NCBI GenBank assembly: GCA_934667465.1
Contig: CAKUMG010000422.1
Location: forward strand, 1-5,855
Direction of reading: 5' to 3'
Length of the DNA stretch: 5,855 nt
Source of the DNA: an uncultured Actinoplanes sp.
GTDB lineage: Bacteria > Actinomycetota > Actinomycetes > Mycobacteriales > Micromonosporaceae
Shown: in pieces, positions 5,086 to 5,855 of the stretch
How the letters are laid out: each line of letters opens with the position of its first letter
Position numbering within the stretch: position 1 is the stretch's first letter
Translations under genes and position numbers: made by a program
The notes under the pieces: generated by a model
Seen by the model: the letters and a program-made list of their open reading frames with translations, nothing else
Databases searched by the model: none
Told to the model about the DNA's origin: nothing

Positions 5086-5855
5086 ATGAGCTTCCACAAC
5101 CCCCGAGCCCCCTGGGGCGACCTCGAGAACGCCCTCACCGGCAAGCGCCACCTGCACGTCGTCGACCCCCTCGCGGCCGGCGGCGACGGCGGCGACTCCC
5201 CGGCCTGGAGCCGCAAACGCCGGCCGTACGAGGCGCCCGCGCTGATCAGAAGCACCAGGACCGAGCCGTACGCCGAACTGCACTGCCACTCCAACTTCAG
5301 CTTCCTCGACGGCGCGAGTCACCCCGAGGAACTGGCCGAGGAGGCGGCCCGGCTCGGGCTCACCGGCCTCGCCGTCACCGACCACGACGGTTTCTACGGC
5401 GTGGTCCGCTTCTCGCAGGCGGCCCGCGAGCTGGAACTGCCCACGATCTTCGGCGCCGAGCTGTCCCTGGGGCTGACCAGACCGCAGAACGGCGAGGCCG
5501 ATCCGGAGGGGCAGCACCTGCTCGCCCTGGCGCACGGCCCGGAGGGGTACGCGCGCCTGGCCCGCACGATCTCCCGGGGTCAGCTCGACGGCGGCGAGAA
5601 GGGCCGACCCGCGTACGGGGAGATCGAACAGCTCGCGGAAGTCCTGCGCGACCACGTCCTGGTCCTGACCGGCTGCCGGAAGGGCAGCGTGCAGCAGGCC
5701 CTTGCGACGAGCACTGCAAAAGCCGCGTACGAACTGGATCGGCTGATAGCCAATTTCGGCCGCGGCAACGTCGTCGTCGAGCTGACCGCGTACGGCGACC
5801 CGGGCGACGACGACCGCAACGACGTGCTCTTCGCCCTCGCGCGCAGCCGTCGCGT
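5086..5855 (+). CDS. dnaE2: DnaE2 error-prone DNA polymerase III alpha subunit, N-terminal part (cut by the window edge)
   Basis: DnaE2 is the C-family polymerase that carries out mutagenic translesion synthesis with ImuA' and ImuB. The 256 visible codons begin MSFHNPRAPWGDLENALTGK, typical of actinobacterial DnaE2, followed by a linker and the PHP domain from about residue 62: YAELHCHSNFSFLDGASHPE (H66-C67-H68), then LGLTGLAVTDHDGFYG (D99-H100-D101). This PHP sequence distinguishes it from Y-family enzymes and fits DnaE2 better than the essential DnaE1, given the imuA-imuB context. ATG 5086 lies 9 bp after the imuB stop; the spacer is purine-rich (GAGAAAAGA) but is a weak ribosome site, so coupling to imuB is likely. 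Full-length proteins exceed 1000 residues, so most of the gene lies beyond the window. No defect is visible in this part. Confidence 0.95.
   Translation, partial: MSFHNPRAPWGDLENALTGKRHLHVVDPLAAGGDGGDSPAWSRKRRPYEAPALIRSTRTEPYAELHCHSNFSFLDGASHPEELAEEAARLGLTGLAVTDHDGFYGVVRFSQAARELELPTIFGAELSLGLTRPQNGEADPEGQHLLALAHGPEGYARLARTISRGQLDGGEKGRPAYGEIEQLAEVLRDHVLVLTGCRKGSVQQALATSTAKAAYELDRLIANFGRGNVVVELTAYGDPGDDDRNDVLFALARSRR

Noticed and set aside
1597..5655. Open frame of more than 1300 codons on the minus strand
   Set aside because: It is antisense to imuA, imuB and dnaE2, whose conserved motifs fix the + strand; its translation is low-complexity Pro/Arg/Gly/Ser text, a usual effect of stop-poor GC-rich DNA.

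Overview
The window is very GC-rich DNA. Codon use is dominated by G or C at third positions, GTG and ATG starts occur, and the gene set is that of the actinobacterial DNA-damage 'mutasome'. The source is therefore a high-GC actinomycete. The long low-complexity protein tails and patchy codon style would suit Streptosporangiales or a related order, but that placement is only an inference.

Layout, all genes on the + strand: (1) positions 1-1546 hold an SAV_6107-type HEPN-domain protein. Its roughly 155-residue domain sits at the C-terminus behind about 340 residues of Ala/Pro/Ser and Arg/Gly/Glu repeats, and the frame is still open at the left edge of the window. (2) Positions 1547-2103 are a repeat-rich intergenic stretch with no convincing gene. 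It has about six 34-bp units that begin exactly at the HEPN stop codon, then three 31-bp units, then looser G-rich repeats. (3) Positions 2104-3382 are an imuA-like (RecA-fold mutasome accessory) gene. Its first 69 codons are in one frame and its last 224 codons in another, and the two are separated by a 397-bp repeat-rich insert. (4) Positions 3379-5076 are imuB, a Y-family polymerase homologue that lacks the usual catalytic acidic motifs and carries a likely clamp-binding motif. (5) From 5086 to the right edge is the N-terminal part of dnaE2, the error-prone replicative-type DNA polymerase.

In characterised actinobacteria, ImuA', ImuB and DnaE2 act together in damage-induced mutagenic translesion synthesis. 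DnaE2 is the polymerase, ImuB is the hub that holds the beta clamp and its partners, and ImuA' is an essential accessory. Here imuA overlaps imuB by an ATGA, and dnaE2 starts 9 bp after imuB, so the three look like one operon. The HEPN gene points the same way but is separated by about 560 bp. No LexA box of the GAAC-N4-GTTC type was found by eye upstream.

The unusual aspect is how many different tandem repeats sit in and between these genes (units of about 15, 24/30, 34, 31, 75, 30 and 21 bp). One appears to break or bloat imuA, another supplies the imuB start codon, and a third starts at the HEPN stop codon. The frame break in imuA is the point most in need of checking, because it decides whether this cassette can work.
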